A DNA stretch of 39,835 bases from Chromera velia (Eukaryota > Sar > Chromeraceae): NCBI GenBank assembly GCA_018398765.1, contig JAHBMJ010000577.1:1-39835 (forward strand). Reading direction: 5' to 3'. Below the pieces are notes generated by a model. That model had not been told where the DNA came from, ran no database searches, and saw only the letters and a program-made list of their open reading frames with translations. Each line of letters opens with the position of its first letter. Position 1 is the stretch's first letter. Both the position numbers and the translations under genes were made by a program. This document shows, piece after piece, positions 36,009-39,835 of the stretch.

Positions 36009-36496
36009 GGTCTTTTTTCTCGGAGTTTTTCAGTTATCCATCACAATGAGCTGGGAGCAACTCAAAAGTTGCAGAAGGTGTGATGCCTCGGTAGATCGTT
36101 CATATGGGAGGCAGAGGAGGGGAGAATGATGGTCTTTTTTTACTTGACTGTTGCTTATAATTTCAGAATCGGCTGTAATGCATGTATATAGCTAGGCCAA
36201 AAATTGCGTCATCCTGCCGGGGTCTTTGTGGGCGAGGCGTCCGCGGGCCCACCTCGGAATCGAAGATCGTCAGGTGCCGGGGTCAATCATGCGCTGAGTT
36301 TGAGGATGGCAGGCTGGCTAATCACTTCGCACAATGACTTGCAGAGATTGAAGCTTCTTCGCCGAACAGATCATGCTCCTTAATTGGGGAGACCGCACGC
36401 TGCACGTACTGTTCCATTTCCAAACTGCATGCTCTGTAGACTCGTCCACTCAGTTTTGGTCCATCTGGCTTATCAAGTTGTAGCTGTCTCCCGCTA
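36009..36496. promoter_or_regulatory. Divergent promoter region between the two host genes
   Basis: 488 bases separate the start codons of the minus-strand nucleotidase and the plus-strand BRO1 gene, and must hold both 5' UTRs and promoters. A TATATA lies at 36185-36190. An in-frame TAG (36437-36439) upstream of the BRO1 start supports ATG 36497, although it could also be the end of a 5' UTR intron (CTCTGTAG). No specific factor site is recognised. Confidence 0.5.
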
Positions 36497-38268
36497 ATGT
36501 ACTTGCTACTTGAGTTTCCCGTGCCGGGCAATGACAGCCCGGTCATCTTCGAGAAGCACTGGAAGGTCGACAACCCTTCGCATCTTCAGCAGCTCTCACA
36601 AGAGGTCAGCTGTAAGGACCCAGAGCCACTCTGAATGCTCGCCTTTCCTTCCGCGAAAAGGAGACGGAACGAGACGGTCATTTCTTCCTCATCCATTCTC
36701 GTCTGTGTACATGCAGCGTGTCGAGTTCATTGGTGCCGTCATTGGAGGTCCTCAGAACTCCGTGCGAGTGATCGATGTAGGCCTCTCGTACGTCAACAGA
36801 CTGCACGCACTCGCAGTCGCAGTAGACAATCCAGGGGTCAGTCTCAGTCAGTCAGTCAGTCGGCCAGTCGGCCAAACGAAGATAGAGGAACAAGCCGTCA
36901 CTCGGTCTGATCAGCCGCTCACGCTTTCATCCCGTCAGTCTACCCGCCATACAGTTTGTACTGTGCAGGCAGTGGTGTGCCAGCGAGTCCAGACAGCTCG
37001 GGGGCAGATAGACAAGCAATGGGGTGAGCGAGTCAGACCGACAAAGGTTGGAGGTTTGGGTGATAAAGCTGCGTGCCCCCTCTCGCTCTCCCTGTCGTTT
37101 CTCACCATTTCGCTCTCTCATGACAGCCTCTCACGCTGTCTCTCCCCACCCTCCCCTGACTGCCTGCCTGCCTGCCTGCCTGCCTGCAGACTGGAAGCCT
37201 AAAAAAAAAGTGAGAGGGAGAGTTAGAGTGTTCCTTTCTTGGGGGTCTCGCGGGGCCGCCAGACTTCTTTTCTTCCTTCCTCCCTCCCTCTCTTCTCCCC
37301 TCTCTTTCTCTCTCCCTCTCTCTCACTCGTTGGCTCACTTGCGCAGGGTCTCTCTGCAAAGCTCTTTCCGTTTTCCTCCAAAATAGTGCGACTGTACGTT
37401 TGTGAAACAACGATCATGGCGTCCTCTGGTGTGTATGCATAAATTGTTCTCCATAATTGCAGATTCTTTGGACTTGCGGGAAGCTCCACGGGACCTGTGG
37501 TGCAGTGGACGTGAGTGAACGTGTGTGTGGTGTGCGCGCGGGTGCGTGTGTGTGTTGGCGAGTCTGTGTTCTCCTTCGCTGGTCTATCTTCTCTCCGTCC
37601 TTCTTCGTCCACCTTTATTTCCTTTCCTTCTTGAATAGAAAGACACTCTCATAACCATACACACTCAAGGATTTTCTTCTTTTCCACCTTCCTGTTCTCC
37701 GCACAGATCTGGTCTGAACCCCTCCCACACGCTGAACAAACGGCTGTCGACATTCAAGAACTTCCTTGCCTTCGAGGAATTGATGGCACTTGTCACTGTA
37801 GGCCACGCCATGCTCGCACAGGCCCACTCTCTGATGGACCCGTTCGCGGGGGGGGAGGTACCAGAGGCCACTCTGCAACAAGCAGCCACGTTGTGTGCGA
37901 AAGCTGCGGGCATCTACGATTGGTGTTCTCATAATTGTCCAGAGGCTTTGCTGAGCGACGTGCCGATTCAGTTTTTTCCAGAGCCGTCGCACTCCGTCCT
38001 GGCCGCGCTGTCTGCGTATGCGTTGCTCTGTGCACAACAGATCTCGTATGAGATTGTCAAGGGGAAAGCGGAGATCAACAAAACATTGAAGGCAAAATTG
38101 GCGTTCATGTGCACGGAGTTGAGTGTAAAGGCGAAAGGGAAATTACAAGTGCCCTCAGTCACAGAGATAGTTAAAATTCATCTCACAATTGTCAGTCAGC
38201 CTCTCAATGTCTTCCTTTCTCTTTTCTTCCCTTCTTTCTGTTTCACTCTCTTCGCTTCTTTCTCCTTT

Positions 38269-38304
<36 letters not shown>

Positions 38305-38305
38305 T

Positions 38306-38337
<32 letters not shown>

Positions 38338-39295
38338 TTCTTTCTTTCTTTCTTTCTTTCTTCATTCATTTCTTTTTGTTCTTCTGGTTTGTTTCCCCCC
38401 ACTTTTGCGCTGCCGTGTGTCTCTCATTCGTGTAACAAAATCCTCATTGAGTCGTCGAGGACGCCTCGAGAGAGCCTTCTGTCTGTAAGTTTTCCTCATT
38501 GTCGGTCGGTCAGCCGTCCCGCTGACTGAATCTTCGGTCTGCACGACGGGAGGTGTCCGGTGGTTGTGGACTCTTCGACTCACTGGTGGAGGGAGTGCTT
38601 TGATGCTGCCTCTGTGAGATGTGCAGCTGATCCCTGATTACTCCCATGTGCAGGTAGAAAGTCTGTACAGGGGTCTGGGGTTCTTTCATTTGGCACAGCA
38701 CCACCTGAGCGAGGAAAGAATGGGTGCCGCCGTGTGCTTTGCGGGGGCGGCAGCTCACTGGGCGGGGAGTGCGGAGATGTCCGTGGCAGCCTTTCCGGTT
38801 CCATCAGTACGGCAATTGGTGCAGGTGAGTGCCTTGACTGCTTGCAGTGATCTGAATGAAGGTGAGTGCCCCGATCTGGGTAAGATTAAGAGTGGAGGTG
38901 AGTGCTTGACTTGCTATTTGCATGGGAGAGAATGAGTGCAGGTTGGCTGCCTGGGTGTCCGTCTCTTTGGAAGCCTGCATGCAGTCACGATCCTTTTTTT
39001 TTTTCCTTTTGTCTGATTTCAAAACGAATACGGAATTTGTTTTTGGTGTCCGCAGAGAGCGGGATTGATTGAGGGAAGGGGAGAAGGAGGGAGGTTGGGC
39101 GATCGAATGGCCTCTCTCTCCACACTGCAGTTCTTACACATGCATTTAGGTCGCTTGTCTGCACTGACCCTCATTGTGCAGAAGGAGGTTGAGAGGATAC
39201 GAACGACCTATGCCGAGCTAAAGAAGGACAACGACAGCGTCTACTTGGAACCCGTGCCTGACATCAAGTCTTTCCCTCCTGTATACGGAATGCAG
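36497..39295 (+). CDS. BRO1-domain protein (ALIX/PDCD6IP or Bro1-like), 3' end outside the window
   Basis: Seven exons in register: 36497-36604, 36717-36836, 37347-37432, 37463-37510, 37707-38190, 38654-38824 and 39056-39295 (about 419 residues). BRO1 domains are banana-shaped helical solenoids that bind the ESCRT-III subunit CHMP4/Snf7 in endosomal sorting, cytokinesis and membrane repair. Stretches that align with ALIX in order are KLFPFSSKIVRLY, FEELMALVTVGHAM, ALLCAQQISYEIV, YRGLGFFHLAQHHL and AELKKDNDSVYLEPVPDIKS; the last marks the end of the BRO1 domain. ATG 36497 is the first Met after an in-frame stop. Exon 4 (16 codons) and the exon 3 donor (GTATGC) are the least certain. A V domain or other C-terminus would lie beyond 39835, so ALIX, Bro1 and HD-PTP types cannot be separated. 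Confidence 0.85.
38265..38373 (+). repeat. (TTTC)n microsatellite in BRO1 intron 5
   Basis: About 25 TTTC units, interrupted by TTTTC, lie in the 463-base intron 38191-38653. On the minus strand it opens a false Lys/Glu/Arg frame. Confidence 0.95.
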
Positions 39296-39439
39296 GTCAG
39301 CCAGCAAGTCCGCCAGTCAGTCAGCTCACTTGCGTGCATGTGCATTTTGTAGATGCACGATCAATGCGTGGGTAGATTCACGTGCGTCATATACACACGA
39401 AGGATAGAATCTGTGCTTTCAACCAGTTCTGTCGAATGC

Positions 39440-39565
39440 ATGGAATGCTGGTTGGCCCGGGAGGCGTAGCTGAGGGGCACTTGAATGAATGAATGAATGA
39501 ATGAATGAATGATTGACTAAGCCGGTGGAGCCGAGCTCCTGGCAGTCCATGCGCATGCAAGCCTT
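39440..39565 (+). repeat. SINE-like dispersed repeat, copy 2
   Basis: A tRNA A-box-like GCGTAGCTGAGGGGC (39465-39477) is followed by (GAAT)n (about 39484-39510) and the tail TGGAGCCG-GCTCC--GCAG-CCATG--CATGCAAG shared with 8570-8768. About 30 of 37 tail positions match. It lies downstream of the last BRO1 exon seen, probably inside an intron. Confidence 0.5.
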
Positions 39566-39804
39566 GTTGGTTTCCAAGCTCTAAAGAAAGAGACTGTTGG
39601 CTGACTTACAAGGAGCTGAAGTGGCAGCGCGTGGATGTACGTGAATCTCGGATTAAAAATCTGATGCACACAGATGCCTCGGAAATATCGCTGAGAAGGC
39701 ACTTAACACAACTTGATCAATGCCGAGGCCAAAGTTAATTTCGCTTTCCAGGCCATTCGCACGGGCTGCGTCAGATAGATAGGGTGTCGGAATGCGTCAA
39801 TGGG

Positions 39805-39835
<31 letters not shown>
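39566..39835. other. Probable BRO1 intron or 3' region
   Basis: No exon is confidently recognised. A possible acceptor (TTTCGCTTTCCAG, ending at 39751) precedes GCCATTCGC..., but the following frame cannot be judged before the window ends in a (CT)n tract at 39810-39835. Confidence 0.4.

Noticed and set aside
37188..37208. A 21-base BRO1 micro-exon between exons 2 and 3
   Set aside because: It has AG and GT flanks and keeps frame, but joining exon 2 directly to 37347 aligns better in length with the BRO1 fold, and the acceptor lies in a (CTGC)n run.
38196..38488. Lys/Glu-rich and Phe/Leu/Ser-rich frames on both strands
   Set aside because: Artefacts of the (TTTC)n tract inside BRO1 intron 5.

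Overview
This is eukaryotic nuclear DNA. The right end carries two spliced host genes with short introns, and the left 29.7 kb is almost entirely transposable elements, several of them nested or decayed. A protist alga fits best (an alveolate such as a chromerid is one candidate), judging from the permuted Penelope-like element, the large Copia element, the unusual GTCAGY splice donors and the abundant tetranucleotide microsatellites. The species cannot be proved from the sequence alone.

Layout. (1) 1-1003: the 3' end of a Ty3/gypsy chromovirus, with integrase C-terminus and chromodomain, folded into a 349-bp inverted repeat. (2) 1259-7493: a degraded retroelement bounded by ~374-bp direct repeats. 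It encodes an unrecognised ORF1, then a GIY-YIG nuclease upstream of a reverse transcriptase with an intact YMDD box; this order is that of the permuted Penelope-like clade. (3) 8570-8768: a SINE-like dispersed repeat, seen again near 39.5 kb. (4) 8770-28537: a 19.8-kb LTR element of the Ty1/Copia type, with 745-bp LTRs, a primer-binding site, gag with zinc knuckles, a DDE integrase, RT and RNase H. Its reading frames carry 22 premature stops, 17 of them TAG. Its RT is split at a codon boundary by a 3.2-kb element with terminal inverted repeats (19137-22332). About 4.1 kb of non-coding sequence precedes its 3' LTR. (5) 28844-29704: an 861-bp non-autonomous hAT-like element with an 8-bp target duplication. 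(6) 29713-33344: simple-sequence-rich DNA with no recognised gene. (7) 33345-36008, minus strand: a four-exon 3'(2'),5'-bisphosphate nucleotidase (BPNT1/SAL1 type). (8) 36497 to the window end, plus strand: a BRO1-domain (ALIX/Bro1-like) gene with seven exons in view, continuing past the window.

The two host genes are head to head, with 488 bp between their start codons, so they probably share a promoter region. The transposable elements show a strong common signature: differences between duplicated copies are almost all transitions. This fits the TAG-dominated stops in the Copia element, since CAG becomes TAG by one C-to-T change, and suggests cytosine deamination as the main decay process. 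The host genes in the same window keep CAG/CAA for glutamine and have no internal TAG, which argues against a genome-wide reassigned code.
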